Shown here one piece after another: positions 1 to 6,254 of a stretch of DNA of 11,388 bases. Each line of letters opens with the position of its first letter. The first letter of the stretch is position 1. The notes under the pieces are model-generated. The model was given only the letters and a program-made list of their open reading frames with translations. It did not search any database and had not been told where the DNA came from. Both the position numbers and the translations under genes were made by a program. This DNA comes from Alphaproteobacteria bacterium TMED93 (GTDB lineage: Bacteria > Pseudomonadota > Alphaproteobacteria > TMED109), in contig NHEU02000052.1 in NCBI GenBank assembly GCA_002171495.2, positions 15,262-26,649 on the forward strand. The letters are read 5' to 3'.

Positions 1-737
1 TATTAAATTACTTTAACTCTAATGTAAGTAATCTAAAAAGTAATAATTTACCAGTTATAACTCCTGAAAGTAACATAATAAAGGAAAAGCCTGAAGAGAT
101 AGAGTTATTTCCTCATTCAGATAGCGCTATTTGGAAAGCTTTTAAAAATAAATCAAATATAGAAAATAGTAATAAACCAGAGGTTCTTAGTAAAAAAAAT
201 AATCCAGCTTTAAATGATAATGACAACGAAAGTAATAATATATCTTCATTAAATAATAAAAGTAAAAGGTCTAAAAAAGTAGAAAATAAAAATAATACTA
301 AAAAAGAAAAAGCAGTTAAAGGTGAAGAGCTAAAACAAAAAGCTGACTCTGAAAAAAAAGATAATACTATTAACTCAGAAAACCTTAAGGTAGACGGTAA
401 CTCTGAAAAAGTAGAAAATATAGATATGGCTGCAGATACAAAGCAAATAGTTGAACCTGAAAAAAAAGAAAGTAAAAATAATATTATAACCAAAGCTTTC
501 TTTATACAACTAGCCTCTGTATCTGATGAAAATTTAGTAATTGTAGAGTGGAAAAGATTATTAGTAATTTACCCTGAGCTATCAATGAAAAAGTATGATT
601 ATAAAAAAGTTAATCTTAAAAATGGTGAAACTTACTATAGAATTCTTTTAGGAAAATTTAAAACAAAAAAGGAATCTGAAGAATTTTGTCAAAATATACT
701 TAAAAAAAATAAGTGTCTTATAAGATCTTATGAATAG
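1..737 (+). CDS. SPOR-domain envelope protein, 5'-truncated by the window edge
   Basis: The reading frame is open from base 3 to the TAG at 735-737, giving 244 visible residues. The ATG at 426 is internal, so this is not a small separate gene. The first ~160 visible residues are a low-complexity hydrophilic linker rich in Asn, Lys, Ser and Glu. The last ~80 residues form a SPOR fold, recognisable from AFFIQLASVSDEN, a central helix, ETYYRILLGKFKTKKESEEF and a final strand. SPOR domains bind denuded septal peptidoglycan. Family members usually have an N-terminal membrane anchor, which would lie outside the window, followed by a long disordered periplasmic linker, as here. In alphaproteobacteria a SPOR gene commonly precedes nagZ, and this one overlaps nagZ by 8 bases, implying co-transcription. 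The domain call is firm. The specific role is inferred to be division or envelope related. Confidence 0.85.
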   Translation, partial: LNYFNSNVSNLKSNNLPVITPESNIIKEKPEEIELFPHSDSAIWKAFKNKSNIENSNKPEVLSKKNNPALNDNDNESNNISSLNNKSKRSKKVENKNNTKKEKAVKGEELKQKADSEKKDNTINSENLKVDGNSEKVENIDMAADTKQIVEPEKKESKNNIITKAFFIQLASVSDENLVIVEWKRLLVIYPELSMKKYDYKKVNLKNGETYYRILLGKFKTKKESEEFCQNILKKNKCLIRSYE

Positions 738-1656
738 CTTCTCTATAATAGTTGGTATTAAAAATATTTCTTTATCTCAAGAAGAAAAAGGCTATTTAAA
801 AAAATTTAAACCATTAGGAGTAATTCTTTTTAAGAGAAATATACTTGATAAAAAACAAGTAACTTTACTAATACAAGAAATAAAAAGCATTTTAGGAGCT
901 GCTTCTTTAATTATGATAGATCAAGAAGGAGGAAGAGTTTCTAGGCTTAGTAAAAAACTGTGGCCAGAGTTTCCACCTGCAAGTTTTTTTGGTAAAATTG
1001 CTAAAAGTGAACCTGAAAAAGCTAAAAAAGTTACTTTTGAAAATTTTTATTTAATAGGTAAAGAGTTAAATAAATTAGGAATAAATTATAATTGTGCACC
1101 TGTATTAGATTTGTTAATAAAAAACTCTGATCAAGTCATAGGAAACAGGTCATTTTCTAGAGATCCTAAGATAATAGGTGTGTTGGGATATGAGGCCTGT
1201 AAGGGACTGATAAAAGCTAAAGTCAACCCTATTTTAAAACATATACCTGGACACGGGAGAGCTAAAGTAGATAGTCATAAAAGCTTGCCTAAGATAAATT
1301 TGAATACTACTCAATTAAAAGATGATTTTTATCCTTTTAAAAAGCTTAATAGATTTAACTATGCTATGACTGCACATATCAAGTATAGTAAAATTGATAA
1401 CAAAAACTGTGTTACTCAATCTAAAATTGTCATTAAGAATATAATTAGAAACTTAATAGGCTTTAAAGGAGTTTTATTTTCAGATGATTTGTGCATGAAA
1501 GCTTTAAAAGGAAGTTACTATTATAGAGCAAAAAAATCTATAGAAGCAGGTTGTGATATAGTATTGCACTGTGAACCTAACTTAGAATATATAATTAAAT
1601 CTACTTTAGGAGCTGGAAAAACATCAGATGAACTTAAAAAAAAACTATTTAAATAG
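730..1656 (+). CDS. nagZ: Beta-N-acetylhexosaminidase NagZ (glycoside hydrolase family 3)
   Basis: This 308-residue cytoplasmic enzyme should remove N-acetylglucosamine from GlcNAc-anhydroMur(-peptide) during peptidoglycan recycling. The family motifs appear in order: DQEGGRVSR at 64-72, GNRSF at 138-142, KHIPGHGRAKVDSH at 170-183 and the nucleophile motif SDDLCMKAL at 251-259, where Asp252 is the expected nucleophile. The His/Asp of the flexible PGHG...DSH loop, the proposed acid/base dyad (Asp181, His183), are present. No signal peptide is visible, as expected for NagZ. The protein is a little shorter than the usual ~330-340 residues, mainly at the C-terminus. The ATG overlaps the end of the SPOR gene, so translational coupling is likely. 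The GHGRA variant is common in alphaproteobacteria. Confidence 0.95.
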   Translation: MNSFSIIVGIKNISLSQEEKGYLKKFKPLGVILFKRNILDKKQVTLLIQEIKSILGAASLIMIDQEGGRVSRLSKKLWPEFPPASFFGKIAKSEPEKAKKVTFENFYLIGKELNKLGINYNCAPVLDLLIKNSDQVIGNRSFSRDPKIIGVLGYEACKGLIKAKVNPILKHIPGHGRAKVDSHKSLPKINLNTTQLKDDFYPFKKLNRFNYAMTAHIKYSKIDNKNCVTQSKIVIKNIIRNLIGFKGVLFSDDLCMKALKGSYYYRAKKSIEAGCDIVLHCEPNLEYIIKSTLGAGKTSDELKKKLFK

Positions 1657-1663
1657 TTTTTTT
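1638..1663. terminator. Possible weak terminator: perfect palindrome across the nagZ stop
   Basis: The 13-base arms AAAAAAACTATTT and AAATAGTTTTTTT form a perfect 26-base palindrome centred between 1650 and 1651. It includes the nagZ TAG at 1654-1656 and ends in a run of seven T. It could act as a hairpin with a U-tract. However, each arm has only one C or G, so the stem would be weak, and A/T runs are common here. It also lies inside what looks like a nagZ-scpA operon, so any termination may be partial. Confidence 0.3.
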
Positions 1664-1712
1664 ATTTATAAATTCCTGCTATTTAATGTATATTTAGTTA
1701 TAAATTCAAAAT

Positions 1713-1717
1713 AAGGT
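1713..1717 (+). promoter_or_regulatory. Shine-Dalgarno supporting the TTG start of scpA
   Basis: AAGGT lies 8 bases before the TTG at 1726. There is no ATG, GTG or other TTG in frame between the upstream stop at 1684 and this codon. The first in-frame ATG lies deep inside the conserved ScpA domain, so this site and the TTG define the start. Confidence 0.5.
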
Positions 1718-1725
1718 ACTATAAC

Positions 1726-2517
1726 TTGTATACTTTCAAAAAATCAGACTTTGAGGCAGATAAACAGAATATTGATGAAAATGAGGGTAGTTTATTAAAT
1801 TTAGACCTAGAAGGTTTCAGTGGCCCTTTAGACCTTTTATTACAGTTGGCACAACAAAAAAAGTTAGATATAACAAAAATTTCTATATTATCTTTAGTAG
1901 ATCAATATATTACATTTATTAAACAAACAAAAAAACTAAACCTTAATTTGGCATCAGACTACCTTGTAATGGCTGCAATACTTGCGTATATAAAGTCAAA
2001 ACTATTATTACCTAGTGATAGTGACGATAATAAAAATGAAAAAGAGACATTGCCAGAACTTCTAGCCTTTAACTTAAAGAGATTAAAAGCTATGCGAGAA
2101 ACATCAGAAAGTTTATTTTCTAGAGATCTTTTAAACTTGCATAGGTTTTTAAAAGGACAAATTCTAGATCAAGCCATCGTCCTCGAAACAGAATTTTATT
2201 GCAATAAAAATAGTTTATTAATTTGTTTTTCTAATATTTTCAATAGAAAAGGAATTAAAAACATAACATTGAAGACTAGAAAATATTATAATATTGAAAA
2301 TGCAATAGAAAAAATTAAGAATTTTTATAAATCCTTTAAAGACTGGTTTGCTTTAACTGAAACTTTACCTGAAGCAGGTGAGGTTGGTAAAGAAAAAAAA
2401 TCATTTAAAATTGCTTTCATTACAACGGTTTCTGCTTCATTAGAATTGGCTAAAAGAGGTGAAATTTATATTAAGCAAAGCGAAGAATGTGGAGAAATCT
2501 TTTTAAAAAGAAAATAA
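1726..2517 (+). CDS. scpA: Segregation and condensation protein A (kleisin subunit ScpA)
   Basis: At 263 residues this is in the normal ScpA range. ScpA is the kleisin that bridges the SMC ATPase heads and binds ScpB to form the bacterial condensin for chromosome organisation and segregation. The N-terminal domain has the signature FSGPLDLLL at 31-39, then KKLDITKISI and the helix around ASDYLVMAAILAYIKSK (76-92). A charged variable region follows at ~97-110. The C-terminal winged-helix region includes TTVSASLELAKRGEI (233-247). Translation starts at TTG, preceded by AAGGT. scpB follows after a 3-base gap, so the two are surely co-expressed. The function rests on strong family motifs. No smc gene is in the window. 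Confidence 0.95.
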   Translation: MYTFKKSDFEADKQNIDENEGSLLNLDLEGFSGPLDLLLQLAQQKKLDITKISILSLVDQYITFIKQTKKLNLNLASDYLVMAAILAYIKSKLLLPSDSDDNKNEKETLPELLAFNLKRLKAMRETSESLFSRDLLNLHRFLKGQILDQAIVLETEFYCNKNSLLICFSNIFNRKGIKNITLKTRKYYNIENAIEKIKNFYKSFKDWFALTETLPEAGEVGKEKKSFKIAFITTVSASLELAKRGEIYIKQSEECGEIFLKRK

Positions 2518-2520
2518 TAT

Positions 2521-3081
2521 ATGTTGAAAGATGAAAAAACAATTTTAAGAATATTAGAAGCTTTAATTTTTGCAAGCGAAAAAGCCATACACTTAAATGA
2601 TATAAAAAAAAGAATTCCTGAATTTAAAAACATAAACGATTATTTACTTAAATTACAAAAGAATTATGAAGATAAAGGAATAAATCTTAAGGTAAGCGAT
2701 AATTTATGGTACTTTGAAACCTCTCCAGATCTCTCTGAATATCTTAAAGAGCATAAAGTAATTAGGAAAAAATTATCAAAAGCTGCTATGGAAACCTTAT
2801 CAATTGTCGCTTATTTTCAACCCATTACGAAACCAGAGATAGATGAAATTAGGGGTGTAGCAACTCATCCTGGTATATTTGAATTGCTATTAAATAATGA
2901 GTGGATAGAAAATAAAGGCAGGAAGGAAGTACCAGGTAGACCAGTCCTATGGCAAACAACTAAATATTTTCTTCAATATTTTAACTTATCTAATCTTAAA
3001 GAATTACCCTCTAAAAAAGAATTAAAAGAAATGGGTCTTCTAACAAAAGGAGATAATCTTAAAGATGAGCTCACAAATTGA
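2521..3081 (+). CDS. scpB: Segregation and condensation protein B (ScpB)
   Basis: At 186 residues this is the usual compact ScpB with tandem winged-helix domains. It dimerises and binds ScpA in the SMC-ScpAB condensin. The N-terminal domain begins with ILEALIFASEKAI (11-23). The second domain shows ETLSIVAYFQPITKPEID (91-108), followed by RG and then GRKEVPGRPVLWQTT (133-147). The GR..PGRPV.W.TT stretch matches alphaproteobacterial ScpB. It starts at ATG 3 bases after scpA. Its stop codon overlaps the -35-like hexamer of a promoter that probably serves the downstream transporter genes, so this is the likely end of the nagZ-scpAB unit. Confidence 0.95.
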   Translation: MLKDEKTILRILEALIFASEKAIHLNDIKKRIPEFKNINDYLLKLQKNYEDKGINLKVSDNLWYFETSPDLSEYLKEHKVIRKKLSKAAMETLSIVAYFQPITKPEIDEIRGVATHPGIFELLLNNEWIENKGRKEVPGRPVLWQTTKYFLQYFNLSNLKELPSKKELKEMGLLTKGDNLKDELTN

Positions 3082-3105
3082 CTTGCAAATGTAAATAATT
3101 ATCAT
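3078..3105 (+). promoter_or_regulatory. Candidate sigma-70-type promoter for the iron transporter genes
   Basis: TTGACT (3078-3083, 5/6 to consensus) and TATCAT (3100-3105, 5/6) are separated by 16 bases. The -35 hexamer overlaps the scpB stop codon. Predicted transcription would begin near 3112, leaving a leader of ~44 bases before the permease start at 3156. A second, poorer pair is TTTACA (3105-3110) with TTAAAT (3128-3133). This is pattern matching by eye in A+T-rich DNA, so the call is moderate. The coincidence with the palindrome at 3090-3110 strengthens it. Confidence 0.45.
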
Positions 3106-3110
3106 TTACA
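3090..3110. promoter_or_regulatory. Fur-box-like palindromic operator
   Basis: This is a 21-base near-perfect inverted repeat with outer arms TGTAAAT and ATTTACA. Nine of the ten base pairs around the central base match. Bases 3090-3104 fit the 7-1-7 Fur recognition pattern TGATAATnATTATCA at 12 of 14 positions; the right half is exact and the left half differs at two bases. It covers the -10 element of the candidate promoter, the place a repressor would act, and it precedes a ferric-iron-type transporter. Binding by Fur (or another iron regulator) is inferred from sequence and context only. Confidence 0.5.
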
Positions 3111-3144
3111 ATATACTTATATCTTTTTTAAATTAGAAAGTTAT

Positions 3145-3150
3145 AGGAGA
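3145..3150 (+). promoter_or_regulatory. Strong Shine-Dalgarno that points to an ATT start for the permease
   Basis: AGGAGA is among the best ribosome-binding sites in the window, similar to the one before tatA. The AGGAG core ends 6 bases before the ATT at 3156. In that frame 3153-3155 is TAA, so translation must begin at or after 3156. No ATG, GTG or TTG in any frame lies at a usable distance from it. Confidence 0.6.
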
Positions 3151-3155
3151 ATTAA

Positions 3156-4799
3156 ATTTTTTCACTAACCCAAAGTTATGGAGTAAGCAAAATTTGGCTG
3201 GCTATAAGTGTTGCCATAGCAGCTATAATTTTTATTCCTATGACGACTATATGGTTTAAGGCTTCATCAGTAGATAATGAAGTTTGGAACCATATCTATG
3301 AAAATTTTTTTTTAAAATTCAGTCTTAACACCATCAAGCTTATATTTGGTGTTTCTGTAGTTACGCTACTCTTAGGGCTTTCGGCTGCATGGCTTACAGT
3401 TTTTTATGACTTTTATTTTAAAAAACTATTTTCATATTTGCTTATAATACCAATTGCAATACCTCCTTATGCTGTAGCTTATTGTTATGCTGACTTAACT
3501 GATAAGGGAGGAATATTGTTTATTTTTCTAGAGTTTTTAAATTTGGAACAATTTCAATACTTATTGCCATCAGTAAGATCTATTCAAGGAGCAATCTTTG
3601 TATTAAGTATAACCTTGTTTCCTTATGTATATTTAATAGCTAAATTTTCTTTTGCTAATAATTCTAGAAAAATTATAGAGGCTGCAGCTAACTTAGGAGT
3701 AAATAGAGTAAGGTTGTTTTTCAAGTGTGCTTTGCCATTAGGTAAGCCTGCTATCATTGCTGGTTTAGTATTAGTAATGATGGAAGCTATGTCAGATTTT
3801 GGAGTAGTACATTATCTAGGTATTGATAGCCTTTCTGTTGGAATTTATAAAGCATGGTTTGGTTTAGGCGATTTCAATAGTGCAGCTAGATTAGCAACTA
3901 TACTATTTATATTAGCTTTTATTGTTCTTTCAACAGAAAGCTTGCTAAAAAATAAAAATGAAGGAAAGGCTTTTTCATTTGATTTGTCCGAACAAGACAT
4001 AAAAATCTTTTCAGAAAAACACACGCTGCCTTTTATTATCATTCTTTGCTTTACAGTTATTACATTGCTAATTCCATTGGCATGGCTAATTTATAGTTCT
4101 TTAAGTCTAATTATAAGTGATATAAATGTTATAGAACACTTTTATAAGGCATCTTTTAATTCGATAATGCTTGCTTTTTTAGGGGGATTATTAATAACAA
4201 TAGTTGCAGCAATTATTTGCTTTACACAAAGATTATTTGGAGGACCACTAAATTTTTTGATTAATTTTGCGAAGATTGGCTATGCTTCTCCAGGTATAGT
4301 AATAGCTATAGGAGTTATAACAACAATTATATATTTAGATAAAAAAATTATTCAACTTTTGAAAGTAATTAACATTGAGAATGTAGGGCTGATTATTTCC
4401 AGTTCTTTTTTTATATTACTATTTGCTTATTTAATAAGATTTTTAGCGGTAGCTTTTAACCCTATAGAAGCAGCATACCAAAAGGTAAATAAAAAAATTG
4501 ATTTTGCTGCCATAAATTTAGGTGCAAAAAGTAGTATTTTATTTTTTAAAATTCATATTCCAATGTTGTATTCTAGTTTTATTATTGCTTTTCTCTTTGT
4601 ATTTATTGATATCTTAAAAGAACTTCCTGCTACACTAATTCTAAGGCCTTTTAATTTTAATACTTTATCAATTTTAACATTCGAATACGCAAGCTCTGAA
4701 CAATTAAAAATGGCTGCAATTCCATCATTATTTATTATGTTTTTTGCTATATTTCCATTAGTGTTAATACATTTTATTTTTAAAGTGAAAAAGATATGA
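3156..4799 (+). CDS. fbpB: Ferric iron ABC transporter permease, fused two-domain type (FbpB/SfuB/FutB-like)
   Basis: This inner-membrane permease should move ferric iron delivered by a periplasmic binding protein. From 3156 it is 547 residues with about twelve hydrophobic segments, as expected for two fused six-helix halves. Each half has an EAA loop: EAAANLGVNRVRLFFKCALP at ~175-194 and the DFAAINLGAK loop at ~449-458. MEAMSDFGVVHYLG (~209-222), GIYKAWFGLGD (~229-239) and KELPATLILRPFNF (~488-501) are typical of the ferric iron branch rather than ThiP or polyamine permeases. The only conventional start, ATG at 3240, lacks a ribosome site and would delete most of the first membrane helix (~13-34). 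A strong AGGAGA sits 6 bases before an in-frame ATT at 3156, which I take as the start. The stop overlaps the ATPase start (ATGA). No binding-protein gene is adjacent. Family is sure; start codon and exact substrate are less so. Confidence 0.88.
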   Translation: MFSLTQSYGVSKIWLAISVAIAAIIFIPMTTIWFKASSVDNEVWNHIYENFFLKFSLNTIKLIFGVSVVTLLLGLSAAWLTVFYDFYFKKLFSYLLIIPIAIPPYAVAYCYADLTDKGGILFIFLEFLNLEQFQYLLPSVRSIQGAIFVLSITLFPYVYLIAKFSFANNSRKIIEAAANLGVNRVRLFFKCALPLGKPAIIAGLVLVMMEAMSDFGVVHYLGIDSLSVGIYKAWFGLGDFNSAARLATILFILAFIVLSTESLLKNKNEGKAFSFDLSEQDIKIFSEKHTLPFIIILCFTVITLLIPLAWLIYSSLSLIISDINVIEHFYKASFNSIMLAFLGGLLITIVAAIICFTQRLFGGPLNFLINFAKIGYASPGIVIAIGVITTIIYLDKKIIQLLKVINIENVGLIISSSFFILLFAYLIRFLAVAFNPIEAAYQKVNKKIDFAAINLGAKSSILFFKIHIPMLYSSFIIAFLFVFIDILKELPATLILRPFNFNTLSILTFEYASSEQLKMAAIPSLFIMFFAIFPLVLIHFIFKVKKI

Positions 4800-5848
4800 A
4801 CAGAAACTTTTTAGAATTAAAAGATATTTGCTACAAAGTAGGACAAAAAAGTATTCTTGCAAATATTACATTTTCTTTAAAAAAAGGTGAAATATTAACA
4901 ATTGTTGGTCCTTCAGGGTCAGGTAAAAGTTCAATTTTAAAAGCATTAGCAGGATTAATAAAGCCTAGCAGTGGGTCAATTATTTTTTTAAATAAAGTAT
5001 TATCCTCTAAGAATGTATTAATTCCTACAGGAGAAAGAAAAATAGGGTTAATGTTTCAAGAAGATGTTTTGTTTCCTCATTATTCAGTATATGAAAATAT
5101 AGAATTTGGAATTCTAGATAAAGATAAAAGAACAAGAAAAAAAATAGTCCTTAAATTACTAAGTGTATTTAAACTTGATCATGTTGCTGAGTTATATCCT
5201 GATAAACTTTCTGGAGGAGAAAAGCAAAGAGTAGCTTTAGCTAGAATTTTAATAACAAAACCAAAAATACTACTAATGGATGAGCCTTTTTCAAATTTAG
5301 ACTTTAATTTAGGTAAAGAAATTAGTGAATTCACAATTAAGCTCTTAAAAGAGAATCAAATTTCTGTAATTTTTGTTACTCATGATATTAAATCAGCTTT
5401 TAGGGTAAGTGATAAAATGTTAATTATTAAAAATGGTAAAATAATTCAGAACGATGCTCCAGAAAATATTTATAATAAACCAGCTAATCAGTTTATAGCG
5501 GAATTTGTTGGAGAGACAAATAAAGTAGAGGCAAAAATTAATAGATCTGGTGAAATATCAACACCATTTGGAAAAGTTAATTGTCTAGAATATAACAATC
5601 AACAGCAAGTATGTATAAATAAAAAGCATTTTTTTCTTATAAGACCAGAAGATGTTAGCTTTGGAAAAAATGGAGTTAAATGTAAAGTTTTGGAAAAATC
5701 TTTTCTTGGTGATATGTGGGAATATAAAGTTTTAATAAAGAAAACATTTCCAATCTTAAAGATAAGAACAAGTAAAAGTAATATAAAAATAAATGATTTT
5801 GCGAGGCTTAATATTAATACAAAAAAAATATTAGTTTTTTCAAAATAA
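4796..5848 (+). CDS. fbpC: Ferric iron ABC transporter ATP-binding protein (FbpC/SfuC/FutC-like)
   Basis: This 350-residue cytoplasmic ATPase should power the permease encoded just upstream. All nucleotide-binding elements are intact: Walker A GPSGSGKSS (38-46), Q-loop Gln88 in MFQEDVLFPH, signature LSGGEKQ (138-144), Walker B ILLMDEP (158-164), D-loop SNLD and switch His196 in VTHD. The C-terminal ~110 residues form a TOBE-like regulatory domain, including LIRPEDVSF (281-289). This is the CUT1/FbpC architecture. The text around PTGERKIGLMFQ resembles iron and spermidine ATPases. The iron assignment comes mainly from the partner permease and the Fur-like operator. The ATG overlaps the permease stop by 4 bases, so translation is coupled. 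Confidence 0.88.
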   Translation: MNRNFLELKDICYKVGQKSILANITFSLKKGEILTIVGPSGSGKSSILKALAGLIKPSSGSIIFLNKVLSSKNVLIPTGERKIGLMFQEDVLFPHYSVYENIEFGILDKDKRTRKKIVLKLLSVFKLDHVAELYPDKLSGGEKQRVALARILITKPKILLMDEPFSNLDFNLGKEISEFTIKLLKENQISVIFVTHDIKSAFRVSDKMLIIKNGKIIQNDAPENIYNKPANQFIAEFVGETNKVEAKINRSGEISTPFGKVNCLEYNNQQQVCINKKHFFLIRPEDVSFGKNGVKCKVLEKSFLGDMWEYKVLIKKTFPILKIRTSKSNIKINDFARLNINTKKILVFSK

Positions 5849-5905
5849 AAAATTTATTGCTGTTATTTAAATAATTATATAAGTTCATAAATATAGGAGA
5901 TAATA

Positions 5906-6127
5906 ATGGGCATAAGTATTTGGCAAGTAGTTTTAGTTTTAGTAATAATTTTAATATTGTTTGGAGCAGGAAAAATTCCAAGAGTTATGGGAGATGTTGC
6001 TAAAGGAATAAAGAGTTTTAAGGCAGGAATGAAAGAGGGTGAAGAATCCGAGGAAATTGATGATAGTTCATCCTTGCAAGAAAAAAAGAAAAAACCTAAA
6101 AAGAAAAGTACTACAGCAAAAAAGTAG
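5906..6127 (+). CDS. tatA: Twin-arginine translocase subunit TatA
   Basis: This 73-residue protein has the TatA plan. A short N-terminal membrane helix (~5-19, [15 protein letters not shown]) is followed by the hinge FGAGKIP (19-25). Then comes the amphipathic helix [20 protein letters not shown] and an acidic then Lys-rich tail (~59-73). TatA oligomers help folded proteins cross the inner membrane once TatC has bound the twin-arginine signal. The [11 protein letters not shown] stretch is the alphaproteobacterial form. The ATG follows a strong AGGAGA (5895-5900). tatC follows after a 127-base gap with no tatB between, so this subunit may have to do both the TatA and TatB jobs. The sequence resembles TatA more than TatB, because it lacks the Glu-Pro-Lys-Leu hinge typical of TatB. 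Confidence 0.93.
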   Translation: MGISIWQVVLVLVIILILFGAGKIPRVMGDVAKGIKSFKAGMKEGEESEEIDDSSSLQEKKKKPKKKSTTAKK

Positions 6128-6254
6128 ATAGTAATATTTAGATAACAAAATTGATTATATAAGTTTTTGTTAGTATATATATTTTAGTTGTTTTATTATT
6201 GATGCTAAATTGATAAGAGAACTTTACTTTTGAATATAAAATATAGCATTTAGT
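6128..6254 (+). other. Noncoding gap between tatA and tatC where tatB would be expected
   Basis: These 127 bases hold no reading frame of useful length. All three forward frames are broken by stops and none reads like TatB. There is a weak 8-base inverted repeat (TAACAAAA at 6143-6150 with TTTTGTTA at 6165-6172, 14-base loop). A loose promoter-like pair, TTGATA (6210-6215) and TATAAA (6235-6240) with a long 19-base spacer, lies just before tatC. Neither is convincing alone. Confidence 0.4.
6210..6240 (+). promoter_or_regulatory. Weak candidate promoter directly upstream of tatC
   Basis: TTGATA (5/6) and TATAAA (5/6) are spaced by 19 bases, longer than the ideal 17. Transcription from it would begin only a few bases before the tatC ATG at 6255, giving a nearly leaderless message. 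That would fit the lack of a Shine-Dalgarno before tatC. In such A+T-rich DNA it may be chance. Confidence 0.25.

Noticed and set aside
113..493. Open frame on the - strand rich in Leu/Phe/Ser
   Set aside because: It is the complement of the Asn/Lys/Ser-rich linker of the SPOR gene, with no family resemblance.
426..737. Separate 103-residue gene starting at ATG 426
   Set aside because: The same frame is open back to the window edge, so this ATG is internal to a larger SPOR-domain gene.
1666..1707. Ten-base direct repeat TTATAAATTC at 1666 and 1698 before scpA
   Set aside because: Such A/T-only repeats are easily due to chance here, and they do not match a known operator spacing.
3845..4042. 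Short - strand frame inside the permease
   Set aside because: It is a shadow of a conserved membrane-protein coding region, with no plausible start signal or motif.
3240..4799. Permease starting at ATG 3240
   Set aside because: It has no ribosome site and would lose most of the first membrane helix; the frame continues upstream to a strong Shine-Dalgarno.
6143..6172. Inverted repeat TAACAAAA/TTTTGTTA after tatA as a terminator
   Set aside because: The stem has a single G-C pair, a 14-base loop and no adjoining T-run, so it is too weak to call.
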